64,000 nt of DNA, from positions 83,097,676 through 83,161,675 of the forward strand of contig CM051460.1 of NCBI GenBank assembly GCA_028095005.1, in the 5' to 3' direction. The notes under the pieces are model-generated. The model worked only from the letters and a program-made list of their open reading frames with translations. It was not told the origin of the DNA and searched no databases. Source of the stretch: Rhynchospora pubera. Taxonomy: Eukaryota; Streptophyta; Magnoliopsida; Poales; Cyperaceae. A program made the translations under genes and the position numbers. Positions 11,597 through 23,577 of this stretch are shown here, piece by piece; the stretch's first letter is position 1, and each line of letters starts with the position of its first letter.

Positions 11597-12806
11597 TTTC
11601 GCTTTTCATGGTCACTTAATTTCTCTTTTAATTAATTTCCCTTGGTTTTAATTTGTCAATGTTTCGGCCTTTTGGGACGTGGCATGTTGTCGTGTAAATT
11701 CGTCAGTTTGTCTTGATACTCCCGCAACAAAATCTATTATATTCAAACACCAATAGGAATGAGATTTTACAATATATAAGAGGCCACGTCATAAGCCATT
11801 AATCTCTCCAATCGAATCATACCTAAATTAGTATATATGTTTATGTTATGCGTGTAAGTCAGAAAAGGTTTTTTTTTTTTAAAAAAAAATGTATACATAC
11901 TATCTAGTCTAGTCTTTAATGGTGTTATGAGCATCTGTGTAAAACAGTAATTTATTAGCCAGTACGTAATTATGTTGAAAATATATTTTAATTTGTTACA
12001 TTTATTTTACTACCTCTTCCAGAGGATCCAAAGTACTCTGCATAACAGTGTTATTAAAATCATACCGGCACCCCTACTGGCTGGTGGTTGAAATTCGATA
12101 TTTTCCGAAATTATCCAGTATTATCTCTTACAAGTTACAATATCAAATACCATTATTTCAATCACTGTTACGGTTCCCGGTATTACTGAAATTTTTCGAT
12201 ATCGGTACGATTTTCAAAACACTGCTCTATAATTGTCTCCGCAACTAACAGATGCTACAGATCGTACCAATCTGGTGGTAAATCTTTTTTTTTTTTGGTT
12301 ATATTTTTAAAATGAATGTTTGCTGTGCTGAATGTAATTGGATTATTGGAATCGCTATTTCTTGTTATCATTTATCCGGTTAAGAGTTAGTGCAAAGAAT
12401 TTCATTGCAAATTATTTATTTCACTGTTAATTGTTTCTAGTTCAAAACTGATCTAGTAAATGGAAATGAACTTCCAGAATAATTTACGCAAACTTGACTC
12501 ATATATTATACACACGAATATTTTCGTCTTGCTCACAATTATCTTATAATAAGCAGAGAGGTGCTCAAATATCTTATTTCTTTTATGCCTTCACCGTGCA
12601 TTTGTTTTTAAACTTTATAACTCAACTTACAATTCAAATGTAAAATTATTTCAATAGATTTATTTATCAACAAATAAATAATTATGATATTATTTTGTTA
12701 GGCTTTAAGAGTTGGTTCGATGACGTGAAATATAGAAAAAAAAACTGCATTTGGGTTCTTTTAAGCTCTCGAATTCCATGAAAAACAATATTAAAATACA
12801 GGAATT
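11597..12806. other. Intergenic AT-rich DNA
   Basis: No gene is visible. The stretch 12050-12235 resembles a diverged repeat: its ending GATTTTCAAAACACTG recurs as GATTTTCAAAACATTG at about 63930, beside similar CGGT-rich text. The rest is plain AT-rich DNA with homopolymers. Confidence 0.4.
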
Positions 12807-13088
12807 ATTAGTGCCATCGGCAAATATACCATCCCAACCATCGCTAAATACAAAGTGAACATATACAGCAAATAAAGTGAACATATAGACGATCTAAGTG
12901 AACACTTACAAACAAATAAGTGTTGTCATCACTTGTTCAGAAGTTTACATACATATTCAACTTATTTTCATTGAACTTATTTGTTTGTATGTGTTCACTT
13001 AGATGTCTATATGTTCACTTTGTTTGGTGTATATGTTCACTTTATATTTAGCGATGGCAGGGATGGCAAAAATACAGATGACACTAAT
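12807..13088. mobile_element. Foldback MITE, family F1, copy 1
   Basis: The ends are inverted repeats of about 58 bp: ATTAGTG...CCATCGCTAAATA then AAGTGAACATAT on the left, with the complement on the right. Further complementarity inwards (GTGAACACTTACAAACAAATA with TATTTGTTTGTATGTGTTCAC) lets most of the 282 bases fold into one hairpin. A second copy is at 44611-44870. There is no coding capacity. Confidence 0.7.
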
Positions 13089-14136
13089 CAATTTCCATTA
13101 AAATACCATAAATTTGTTTGCATATAAGGAAAACAATATAGATCCTATCTTGCGAATTTGTTTAATTAAAACTTTAAAAATTAAATACTAAAAAGATCTA
13201 GGAAAAAAAGGCCATCCTCCTAAAAAAAACAACAACACAACAATGAAAAAGAGGCCAAGCCACAAAACGGTGCCAAGTCACAAACTATTTGCATTTTCAA
13301 ATTCTTCAAATTTGGCGAGAGTGCTTGAATTCTCGAGCCTTGCAAAATCATGTACTTTCTACTAATAGTACTTTCGTGGCGTGTTCAATTTTCCCGTGAG
13401 TCGTGGTTTCAAAATTTAATGGCATTAAGGTGCCACCTCAACAATTCTATGTTAGATATTTTGTGATACTCTGTGAAAGTGTAAGGTCTGGTCTTTCATT
13501 ACAAAAAGTGAAGAACTCACTTTTTTTTAAAAAAAAATATGGGTTGAGATATTTCAAGATATTATTGTTCATACAACTATACAAGTCGTGTATCAAAACT
13601 TGAGAAGAAAGATGACAGTTGTGAGATATCTATAAAATTATCTGGATTTGAATTTTTTCTTGTTTGCATCATTCGTTGCTTATTCAGCACCTAACTTATG
13701 GTACTTTTTTCTACTAGTCAGTCACTGACCAGTTTATCCAAAAAAAAACTTATGGTACTTTTTTTTTCAAATAGACAAATAATAAAGTATGTAGGACAAG
13801 TACTGGTACTTTTTTTTGCAATAGTCATCCATAAAACTATTGATAGATATCACATATTTAATGGGTCTAAGTTGCCACCTCAACACTTGTGGCTAGATAT
13901 TTTAATTTTTTAGGTGCTCTTTTAGGAAAGATGAAGTACAAATCCAATATAATGTAATCTTCTTTAATATTGGTTAGTAGAGACACATCATGCTAATTAT
14001 GTAAAATGGGTCCCTCTTCTGAAGCTTTTCTCACACAGTCAGCAACAATAAACTTAACCAAAATCTTAAGAAGGAAATAACGCTTTGACAGCGCTTCCTA
14101 ATTTTGAGAAACTAAGTGCGTACTTAGTTATTTATT
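13089..14136. other. Intergenic, with a diverged internal direct repeat
   Basis: No gene is visible. A block near 13409-13462 (GTGCCACCTCAACAATTCTA, then TTAGATATTTT) recurs near 13855-13905 (GTTGCCACCTCAACACTTGT, then CTAGATATTTT) in the same orientation, 445 bases apart. This suggests an old duplication or terminal repeats of a decayed element. Confidence 0.45.
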
Positions 14137-14139
14137 ACA

Positions 14140-14299
14140 GGGTGCGTTTGGATCGTTGGAAGAAAGAAGAAGAAGAAGGAATAAGAAGAAGAAAAAAAAT
14201 TATAAACAATCCAAACTCTTCACAAAGTTACACACTTTCCAATACTTCTTCCCACTTCTTCGTTTCTTTCCTTCTTCCCACACCTATCCAAACGCACCC
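14140..14299. mobile_element. Tourist-like MITE, copy 2
   Basis: This 160-bp element has perfect outer inverted repeats GGGTGCGTTTGGAT / ATCCAAACGCACCC and an ACA duplication at 14137-14139 and 14300-14302. Its interior is close to the copies at 1998 and 45186. The short open frames across it are an artefact. Confidence 0.88.
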
Positions 14300-14302
14300 A
14301 CA

Positions 14303-15683
14303 GTTTACACACATGGTCTTAGTGAGTTTATGTTATTTTCTTTTTAAAACTTGTTTCCATTATCTTTGGTTATCACTTATCAATTTGAACTGTTCAATAC
14401 GAATTTTGAAGATATTAGTGCCATTCGACTTCAATACTGCAAAGTACCGGCCAGCACTCTGGATATGAGCTCCCACACACTATATGCATTTTTGAACTAG
14501 ATGTTTCAAGAGCTGGTACAGAATTGACATCAGATGTGGTTGTAGTTACAATCAGTTTACCTGTTTACTTTTATGGGTTTTAGAGGTATTAATTAAATTA
14601 AAAAGCATAGCTGCGTGTTTTACTTGGTTTTGTCGATCTCTCTTCTATGCAGCATAATCCACCTGTACCAAGCACCTCTACTCTACAGGCGTTTGTTTTG
14701 TTTTATTTATTTATTTATTTATTATTATTTTTTTTTTGTGAGATACTGAGATGAGTAGGCGTTTAATTTGGCATCACAGCGGCCTCTCTGTTCATTTTCG
14801 GCGCTTTTAACTTTTAATAAACAGACAGATCGCAGATAATTTTTTTTAAAAAACAGCTATTTTCAATATTCATGCAGCAGATAGTACCCTTACAAAGGCA
14901 TTTGAGAGGTGTCACGACCTATTATTTTCTTATCATTTTATGCCTTTCTTCGGATGTTATGCTTGTAACATTTCTTCTTCTTCATTTTAATGGAGATATT
15001 CTGTTAAACGGTCCTTTTTTTCACGCACAGAAAAAGAACCTAAAAATAAGACATTTGAAGCTATTATCAGTTTCTCACTACTAGACAATCACACTGGTTA
15101 TAGACAAAAGAGAGAAGAGAGAGAGAGGGTGATGACAAAAGAGACCCAATGCGTGCTCAGTCTAACATTGCAACTGAGAATATTTTAGACTATTCCTAAC
15201 AGTGAACTTATTCGGCTGTTATTCAAGATCTACCTTTAGATATTTTTCAGTGAACAATATAAAAAAAGGAGCAAACGGGAATTAACTTGGCATATTATTT
15301 TGAAAAATAACTTGTATTGGCGAACAACCAAACATTCCATCAATAGCAACTCTTATACTTAAACATGGTATTCTATCATTCAATAAAAAGTGAAACGAAC
15401 TAGTTGTGATTGCTTTTTTCTTGTTTTGAGGTAACAAGGCCCGCAGGCAACTAGGTGTCAATTTGACACTATGACATGAAATCATAGTTCGGATGAATTT
15501 TGCTTTTGTCATACAATGAATCAAATCCCAATCATAAGAAAGTACATTCAAATTGCAAGAAAGTAATTACTAAGGAGTTTACATTGCATTCGACCAAGAA
15601 AGATCTTGTCAAAATCCATCTAAAAGAAAATTCAGGCCCAAAATGGTATTGTGACATCTACATCCTATTCACTATTTCAATTG
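14303..15683. other. Intergenic DNA downstream of the DUF7356 gene
   Basis: No gene is supported. It includes a TTTA microsatellite (about 14703-14729), a GA-rich tract (15106-15130) and AT-rich filler. Short open frames at 14872, 15282 and 15500 show no protein features. Confidence 0.4.
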
Positions 15684-15828
15684 TCAACCAACAATGCAAA
15701 GAGGTTTAACCAAATTTGCAATAACAGCTACACTTTTCATCTTTGCAACTACCGCCCAGCATTTTCCGATTTTACAACATGAATAAAATGCTGGGTGACA
15801 TTTGCAAAAGGAAAGAGAAACACAGAGA

Positions 15829-15846
15829 GGGGGGGGGGGGGGGGGG
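15829..15846. repeat. Run of 18 G
   Basis: The homopolymer lies 11 bases past the stop codon of the DUF7356 gene, so it is an 18-C run in its 3' UTR. Length is likely to vary between individuals. Confidence 0.85.
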
Positions 15847-15856
15847 ATACTTCTGA

Positions 15857-18800
15857 TTATGTCTTCCAACCTTCTTTGCTAAATTTTCTTGGATTAAGCC
15901 CTTTAGACAATGGTTTTGATGAGGACTTTGACGGGGTTAATGGTGCCTCTTCATCAAGCCAAACATCTCCCCAGTTATTCCAGTTTTCAGGACCTCTTTC
16001 AGAAAATGTCCCCCCACCAGTTGATACAGGTTGTTCCATATCCAGTCTTTGATATGGTAGCCCCACTTCAGAATGACTTCTCCGAAATTTGACAAATAAG
16101 TATGCGAGTACTATGAGAGACGTAACAGCCAGTAAGATGCAAATTATGGTGAATCGTGTGAGGAGGTGAATGTACAGAGAAGGGGTTCTAGGAGGCTCCA
16201 AAATGAGAGTGTTGCGAAGGTTGAGGCTACAGTGGCTTTCTTGTGATCTGAGAAGGATTGTGGTGTCCTTTGCACCCTCGGTTAGATAAACCTTGACCTG
16301 AGTTTTTTAAATTAATACATAAGATTAAGAGAGCAAGGATCAAATTTTGATAAAATAGCAATCATGACTGGTACAGTTACCTATTCATCTGTGCAGTGTT
16401 CTTTTCACTTAGATACTTGTACTATTAACTCCTTTTTTCCTTTCATTGGCCTGAGTACCTTTACTGGTGCAAAACATACTAGGATACACTACATTGCTAT
16501 TTGCCCCGATGGTTTCACTTCATTTTAAATTCAATTAAGATATCAGGATTCCAAGCATTAACTGCAGCAGCAAAGAATCCGTTTAGGTGCATTTTATATC
16601 TTTGACCACTTGGTACGGGACTGCCAAAATCATAGAGATGAGCAACTCTAGGTTGCAATTTTCAACAAACTAAACAAAGGGTAAAGCAAGTATCAACTGA
16701 AAACTAAAAATATGGGGTATATCACACCTTCTTGTGCTCCTTTGCTTCAAGTTGGACCTGCGAGTGTTCCAGGTTGACAAATGCTGGTGCCACGATCTCT
16801 ATATAAAGAGAGTCTGTGCCATTGTTCTCGATCAGAAGAGAAAGCGCAAGGGAATCTGGTACAAAATGACAAAAACATAACTTGGTATTAATATATTGTG
16901 AACTAAACCTTCTTTCAGAAAAAAATTTGAAAGGTTTCAGTATACCTTTTATCTGGTACTCTGCACACATAATTATTAAATGAAACACATCAGGAGGTCC
17001 AGGAGCATACCGAAGATTCTATAAAAAAATGATACCATCATGCTCAAACTCAGGAATACTACAAATACTTACACTAGACATTACCATCAAAAGATCATCA
17101 ATATCAAGGAGCTCTAAACCACAAGCTGTGTACAAATCTAAAGCCAGTCACAGATTGATTTCTATTGTCTAATCTCGACACCAACCTTCAAAAGGAGTTC
17201 TATACATACAAATCACTATGTAATAAAAAAAGTTTGTAGGCTTTTCTTGTATATGGCTAAGTTTTTAGGCTGGCTCGCCAAGCCTATCGCAAGCATGTGG
17301 GCTTGAACCCTGGACTTCTTCGACTAGGCCACTATTTAATAGTGCACAAAAACAAGAAAGCCTATCTCTTGATATTATCAATTTTAGTTTAATCACCAAT
17401 AATGATTGGTAATATACAACACATACAAAATCTGGTAAACTTGATACATGCCACTGGAGTTTACCTGTAATTGGTGGCTAGTAAACTTGATGTGTGCCAT
17501 TGGAGTTTACCTTTAATGGGTGGCTAGTTAACTTGATGCATGTCATTGGGGTTTACCAATAATGGTGGATACCATTATGTGATTGATCATTTGCAATGTT
17601 TCTGCTTTCCCTCGTATAAAATTCACAATTAACTCCAGTGAAGATCCATGTTACAGGTCTAGATTGGTATATGAATGAATTTTTCACATTAATTATGTAC
17701 CTGTTCCAGGCACTCTCAAACAAGCAATGAATATTTCCTTCTGATCCACACATCTATTTGACGGATCACATTCTTCTACGTTAGAAAAGGAATCCCATTC
17801 CCCATTTTGGGGGTCTTGTCTCTTTGAGTTGTTTAAAGCTATAAGTGCCTCACCCTGTCTCAGAGGAATCTCATTCAAATCGCCACTCTCATTGCTTTTG
17901 CTGGTTTCATTTAGCTTTGTGACCGTTTCTTTAGTGGCATTGGCAATAATATGTGGAAACATGTGTATTACATTTGTAGTGTTGTTACTAGAAGTCGCCT
18001 GAAAGTCATCATTATGAAACAATCATAAGATACTTACATGTAGAGCTTGAAAAAAGTGGATTTAAGGTAATTGAAACAAAAAATTATCTTAATTTCACCA
18101 TGTGTCAGCCTGCAGTAGTGCAGTAACAAAAAAAAAAAATTAAAATAAGTTGTGAACCCAATACTCTATAAAGTCCTGAAAAATCTCAATTATAAAATCT
18201 AAGTTCTTTAGAAACATGCCCTGGCGAGATGATTACAAAATTACACAGAAAAACAGGCCCAGTTCCAACAAACTTTGAAGAAATTAGACAAAAGAGGTGA
18301 ACCGTGACATTATGAAACATATATTATCAGCCATACCAGAAATCTTATGATTCTGGGGATAAATGTTTGTCAATTTCAACAAGCATACATGCAATTCTAC
18401 TTTATCGGCCATTGGATGCTTCTTTCAGGAGTGACACTGTGTTGACATACAGACCTAATATTTCTCACTATTTCCAAACAAAACCCACAAGTCTTCATAT
18501 ATGTATTGAAACACTTCCTTTCTTGGGCAAACTTACTACCAAACATATATAAAGTGGTAAAACCAAGGAAGATCAATTGGCTTCAGATAATTTTATTCGA
18601 ATAACCAACAATTATCCAACTCTAAACCCTATCTAATGAGGTACTGGTATAGTTTCTCAATTCCTCATATCACCATAAAATTTTGCTTTTGCTTATCAGG
18701 GAAAAGCTTTGCTGAACTAATGTGAGTTCAAATTACATCTAGATAAACCAATCAGCTAAAAATTGATTGCTCATATTACTAACTCTCTTCTCTCCAAACC

Positions 18801-18958
18801 CAATTTCTCAACAAAGCCCTTACACAACAGCGAAAACAAACAAATACGGAAATACCCATAAAATACTAGAATGTAAGTCTGAGGTTTGCACTCACCTCAG
18901 GGGCAATGGCGAAAACCACCAACAATACAAAGAAACAGAAACACCTAACGCACTTCAT
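15857..18958 (-). CDS. DUF7356-type single-pass membrane protein, 309 residues
   Basis: Four exons on the minus strand splice with GT-AG borders and agreeing phases: 18896-18958, 17701-17998, 16728-16855 and 15857-16297 (stop TAA at 15857-15859). The protein starts MKCVRCFCFFVLLVVFAIAP, a clear signal peptide. A luminal/extracellular part follows with several Asn-X-Ser/Thr sites and paired cysteines (CDPSNRC, then another Cys). Then comes a beta-rich segment (SLLIENNGTDSLYIEIVAP, QLEAKEHKK). One transmembrane helix lies at about residues 212-232, followed by a tail of about 75 residues with WNNWGDVWLDEEAP and ending KEGWKT. That arrangement matches plant DUF7356 proteins, whose function is not established. 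A SINE and a tandem repeat sit in intron 2. The 5' UTR should extend to about 19.2 kb. Confidence 0.85.
17225..17329 (-). mobile_element. tRNA-derived SINE in an intron
   Basis: On the minus strand the element opens with a pol III A-box-like TGGCCTAGTCGA and, about 25 bases on, a B-box GGTTCAAGCCC. This is the arrangement of tRNA-derived plant SINE heads. It ends in a T-run on that strand. Flanks CACTATGTAAT (17214-17224) and CACTATTTAAT (17330-17340) match at 10 of 11 bases, as expected for a target duplication. It has no coding content and lies between exons 2 and 3 of the DUF7356 gene, in the gene's orientation. Confidence 0.6.
17438..17572. repeat. Three-copy 46-bp tandem repeat
   Basis: Units begin AACTTGAT at 17438, 17484 and 17530, each with GGAGTTTACC (or GGGGTTTACC) and, in the first two, GGTGGCTAG. 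It lies in intron 2 of the DUF7356 gene. Confidence 0.75.
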
Positions 18959-20540
18959 CGCAACGCCGCAACTACAGATACAAGCGATCTAGACAAGCTT
19001 CAGATAGAGAGAAAGATGGCTCCATGGCTCCATTTAGCGAAATCATAGATCTGTGGGAAAGTATTGAGAGATTGAGGTGAGATTCGATCTTGAAATGAGA
19101 TTTTATTCGAGGCTTCTCTTTCAAGGAGCTGGAGGGAGGAATTGGAGATTCAAAAGGGTTAGAATAGAAAGTGTTGTGTAGCGGTTTCGTTGAGACTTGA
19201 GAGTGATTAACAAATAACAACTGTGTAGTTGAGATTCAATAGAAACTACAAAGTCTACTCTCCACGACTAAAGTGGAAGTGTTCAATTGCTGAGTAAGCT
19301 TTTTTTGGGGTTTTTGAAATGATCAAAAAGGTTTTCTGAATTCGGATTTTTTTTTTAATTTTCATTGACCCAGTCTGATCATCAGACTTGTTCATTTTTT
19401 CTTTTTGTTCGGTTTTATTATTATTTTAAATAAGTCAAACTGAACCGACTGAGAATTTGGTTTTTATGTGTTCTGCATTTGTTTTATAATAAAATTGTGC
19501 AAATAAGATTTATATTTAATATTTATTATAGTATATATATATATTTTTTTAGCCATGGAACATGTGTTCATGCAGTCAATTTATTCATCGGTATATAATA
19601 TCATGTAAATAAAGTATCAACGTAAATGCGATCATAAATTAATTGAAAATGAAATTCACATACATTTCCTCGTTAATGTCATTATGATTTATGACATAAT
19701 TTATTTGGAAAATGATATAATCAAATACGTTGGGTCAGGTCAGGTCAGGTCCTATTCCAAAATTTACAAAAATTCGGCCGCCTGGCCTGTTGTAGGTCCT
19801 ATCTACTTTGATCCGTTGGGAGCCCAGGCTGCGAAGGAAATTGGACCGGGCTTGATCCTTTAGGCCCAGTAAAATGTAAACGTAAATATTTAAAGTTCAA
19901 AGAGCATCAGAATTTAAATCCTCTACGATAGGAATATGCTCAAGACGGTCAATTTAAATCAATTTGGTGTTGGTAAAATGAGAAGAATCGCTAGTATAAA
20001 CCGCATGGCTAGTCAATAAAATGCTGACACCAAATTAATTACAAGGACAAATTTATTAATCACCATGCATATTAGATACCCTTATCTTATATCAAGAAGA
20101 CATACCCTTTACTAATAATTACTCCAGTGAAAAGTTTAGATCATGGCACAAAACATGATATTCTAATATGCCAGTTCAAAACCCAACATTGCATATACAA
20201 AACATCGTTCTAAACAAAAACTTTAGTTTGCTTCCACATTACTATATTGTGTCTATTGCATTCATTTAAACGGCTTCCCTCATGTACATCAATTTAGACA
20301 ATTGCATGCGCCATTGGCATTGATCTCAAAGCAAACCATGATGCAGATGTTAACATGAACTTGAAATGTTCCGCAACTGTACTGATGCTCCATGAACTGT
20401 CAGAGTTGCCTTTATTATATCACAGTTAATTATAAATGGCATTTCTGTTATTTTTCTCTAAACAACAGCTACACAAATTGAGGAATCAAACCTGATCTCA
20501 CAACAATGTTCACATTAAACCTTTATAGAAAGTACTCAAG
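18959..20540. other. 5' flank of the DUF7356 gene and intergenic DNA
   Basis: From 18959 to about 19230 is the likely 5' UTR and core promoter. Beyond that it is AT-rich with no gene. A short GGTCA tandem (GGGTCAGGTCAGGTCAGGTC at about 19734-19753) begins a GC-richer repeat-like patch ending near 19890. Confidence 0.4.
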
Positions 20541-20757
20541 GGACATAATGTAAGAACTTACATAAGACCAAAAAGGAGCACAAAATTTAAGATTTCATAC
20601 TTATGACCAAAATCACTAAATTATGGAAACCTAAATTTCACAAATCCTAACGGCAACAAAATAAAGAACCGCAGCAACATAAAAAAAAATCCAAAATACA
20701 ACTATTTTTAAAAATGCCTATTGGTATTAGTAGCTAGTAGTTGCCACCTGTCACACG
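20541..20757 (-). other. Duplicated RACK1 3' UTR
   Basis: This stretch aligns with 25068-25265 beyond the RACK1 stop (shared CCTAAATTTCACA, GCAACATAAA and AATGCCTATTGG blocks). The duplication therefore includes the 3' UTR, and its left edge is near 20541. Confidence 0.7.
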
Positions 20758-22420
20758 CTAAACCCTAATGGCGCCATCTGAGTTGCCAGTGAATAGAGTA
20801 TTTCCATCTGCACTCCAGTCCAACCTTGTGCAATAGTGATTCTACAATTAATTACCAAAAATATATTAGATCTGAAGCCTGAATACTAAAAAAATCGGGA
20901 GTATAACTGTAAAACTCCTAAATCTACTATGTAGTAATCAACTTCTATTACTGATTCCTCTGACAGTTTAATCAAAGATAAAAATTACCTTCCATTTCCT
21001 AGGACGGTTGTCGGGCTTGAAGTTCTGCATAACCTTGTTCTCAAGGTCCCAAATCTGCACACTAGTCTCTGCACATACAGAAAGCCAGTACCTAAAAACA
21101 ACAAGATTTAAGCTTAACAACACCAACAACGTGCCATAAATCATCATGAAAAATCATCAAAAACACTTAGATGGATACCTGCTGGGGCAGAAGCAAAGAG
21201 CATGAACGTATGCACCAGCATCAAGAGAGTAAAGGCGTCTGCCCTCAGCAAGGTCCCACAGGATTATAACACAACTATCACCGCCACTGGCACAGAGCGA
21301 ACCGTCAGGACTGATGGCAACAGCATTGACACGACCCTTGTGGCCCCTCAGAGTGTACCGAAGTGTTAAGTTTTCTGCGTTCCACACCTTGACAGTGCGG
21401 TCCCAGGAACCAGAGACAAACAGTGGTGGCTGGGCACTGGAGGAGAAGTGTACACAGCTAACATAATCAGCGTGAGCATCAGGATCAACTTCCTGCATAT
21501 AAAGATGCCAGTCTTTCATATCCACCATACAATAAAAAGATATATGCAAAGCTCCATGTTTACAGTTCTACATTTAGTTGTTGAAAATAAATGATCCTAT
21601 GAATACTTCTATTGTGAAGACATTTCTTGTCTGTTTGGAAGCGCAAATACATATTTTAAGAAAGTGCAAATGAGATTATGATGTTTGCGGATGAACATAC
21701 AAGCAACAAACATTATTTTTTACTATTATGCATTTGTGCACAATGCACCAACCTATTGATAAAACCGTTTCTTTGTACCTGGAAAGCATACTTGCATTCT
21801 TGAAGGGTGTTCTGGATCTGTTGCAGTGGCTCATCAATGTACAGGTTGTCAATCTGACACTGTACTGATTTGTCAGTGTTTGATCCTGAACCGCGACATT
21901 TCCCTTTCCCATGAAAAGAGCCTCTCCCTTGGTTTGAAGTTGAACTTGAACCTGGCTGATCATTTGAGAAGGTATTCTGTGTGGCCAAAGGTGCAGTAGA
22001 CGTCTCTCCTGCCTGAAACGAAGCGCCAGAATGAGACCCACCATGGCCTGACATATCAGATTGAGTTGAGTGCATTTCCTGGAGTCGTTGCCATAGTTGG
22101 TGAGAACTCTCACTGTCTACCACTTGTGCAAGGATTTGAGGTGAGATTGATCGAAAGATCCAGGCCAAGATGAGCTGATCTTGCTGGAGCCAATGATTGA
22201 AAGCTTGATTTGGGCGGTTTTCACCATTCCCAACTTGAATTTGCTCAGGTGGTGGAGATTTGGAGCCATCGACAAAGGCGGTGAGGCCATGTCCTCTGAG
22301 CAAAGGAAGAACTTGGGATTTCCACATCAAGTAATTGTCTTGAGTTAACACTGGATTGATTTGATGTGAAAGCTGAATAGGTTCCTCAGACCTGACAGTG
22401 AATTCTGGTAAATTTGACAT
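20758..22420 (-). CDS. Copia Gag-RACK1 chimeric gene, 380 residues
   Basis: Four minus-strand exons give one open frame with canonical borders: 21779-22420, 21179-21492, 20989-21091 and 20758-20841 (TAG at 20758-20760). Exon 1 starts MSNLPEFTVRSEEPIQLSHQ and is Gag of a Ty1/Copia element (NYLMWKSQVLPLLRGHGL, LILAWIFRSISPQILAQV, a Gly/Ser/Arg-rich tail). Its last 25 or so codons turn into the end of RACK1 exon 2 (NTLQECKYAFQ beside NTLGECKYTIQ in RACK1). Exons 2-4 are RACK1 exons 3-5: WD blades 4-7, with WDRTVKVWN and ILWDLAEGRRLYSLDAG. The stop falls exactly at the last blade's final Trp codon. Introns are homologous to those of RACK1, so this is a DNA duplication, not a retrocopy. Whether it is expressed is unknown; a half propeller might not fold alone. 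Confidence 0.7.
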
Positions 22421-23378
22421 TTCTGTTGATTTTCCTTCTGATTGGGATCTTGAATCGAAGAGAAAGAAGTGGTATTGGATTCTCTGGTTTGGGGTTCTTG
22501 AATGAGAGAATTTTGTTTCTTAGAAATTTGGAATTTGTTTTGAGCGGGAAGTGATTTGGGCACGCCAAATTTTTATCCGACCACTCCTATATTATCGAAA
22601 TGACGAAATTGTCCTTCCATCGCTCCTCCTATTTACTTCCGACAATCCGACGACGCCTATATTTTCTAAATGACGGAAGTGTCCTTGTATTCAGCTCCGT
22701 ACCTACTCTTAGAACCCTTGTTTAAAAGTTTATAAAATTGACCTTGTATAAACTTTTGCTATTTCATCTGAATTGAGAAGAATTCGATTAGTAGCGGGTT
22801 CAAGCCTTCAAGACAGCCAGACAAGCATAAACAAAAAAATTAATAATAGTCAATTATGTCCTCATGACATTTCCATGCCTAAGCAAAACTAATTATTAAA
22901 TCAACATGTGGAAAAATATTCTAGATTAATTATATCTACGTACCTAAGAGGATCAACAAGAGGATCAACAAAAGCATCTCTCTCGACAAGAATATGTTTG
23001 GATGAACAATTCTGTCCATTTTAGATAGTTACTAAAAAACGCTATACATTACCATTGATTTTAACGTTTAAATTGTTAAGAAAGAGGCTTGTACAGATGG
23101 AGAGGTTCATCATTCTAAGATCATTTTTTTTCCTTCCGTCAAATATACTTCTTTTTTTATCAAGTTCATACCCCGTGGAGATACCATCTCTCTTGTGGTA
23201 CATCATTAGAAATTATTTTTATATACCTCTCTATAAACTGCAATTGCTGAACTCTTCGTTATAAATTATCGAGGAATCTAGGGTCCGGTTTTATTTCTGC
23301 TATATAGAATAAACATGGATCCATTCTATGATTCTTTCGTTTTTCTTCCTCAAACCGGCACAATGGAGCATCGGACGT
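22421..23378. other. Upstream flank of the chimera
   Basis: Read on the minus strand, 22421-22570 looks like a retroelement leader (Gln/Asn-rich in every frame), but I find no LTR or tRNA primer site. A diverged direct repeat (CTATATTATCGAAATGACG at about 22588, CTATATTTTCTAAATGACG at about 22659) lies just upstream. The promoter, if any, would be here. Confidence 0.35.
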
Positions 23379-23382
23379 AGGG

Positions 23383-23577
23383 ATGAAAACGGATCGGATA
23401 CGGTGCGGATGTAGGTCTTCCCATATCCGCATCCATATTTTTTTCTCGGATACGGATACGAATACGGATGCGTTCGGATACGGATACGGTTCGGATATTA
23501 AACGGATACGGATACGGTTCGGATATTATCGGATACGGAGTCGAATACGAATATATTTTGTCGGATACGGATCATAT
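23383..23577. repeat. GGATACG minisatellite-like array 1
   Basis: There are dense, irregular GGATACG / GGATATT repeats on the plus strand. It shares with 24286-24516 an ordered block (CCATATCCGCATCCATAT, then TCGGATACGGATACG) in the same orientation. Open frames with repeated Ile-Arg or Asp-Thr here are artefacts of the repeat. Confidence 0.75.

Noticed and set aside
11301..11651. Open frame of 116 codons after LINE A ORF2
   Set aside because: It lies in the LINE 3' UTR, runs through the A-tail and the right target duplication into flanking DNA, and has no domain.
14085..14468. 127-codon open frame at 14 kb
   Set aside because: Most of it is the interior of MITE copy 2; the other copies do not keep the frame.
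17225..17329. A genuine tRNA gene
   Set aside because: A and B boxes are present but no cloverleaf with acceptor stem can be drawn; flanking duplications fit a SINE better.
20758..22420. RACK1 copy as a processed (intronless) pseudogene
   Set aside because: Introns and the 3' UTR are retained and homologous to those of RACK1, so it is a DNA duplication.
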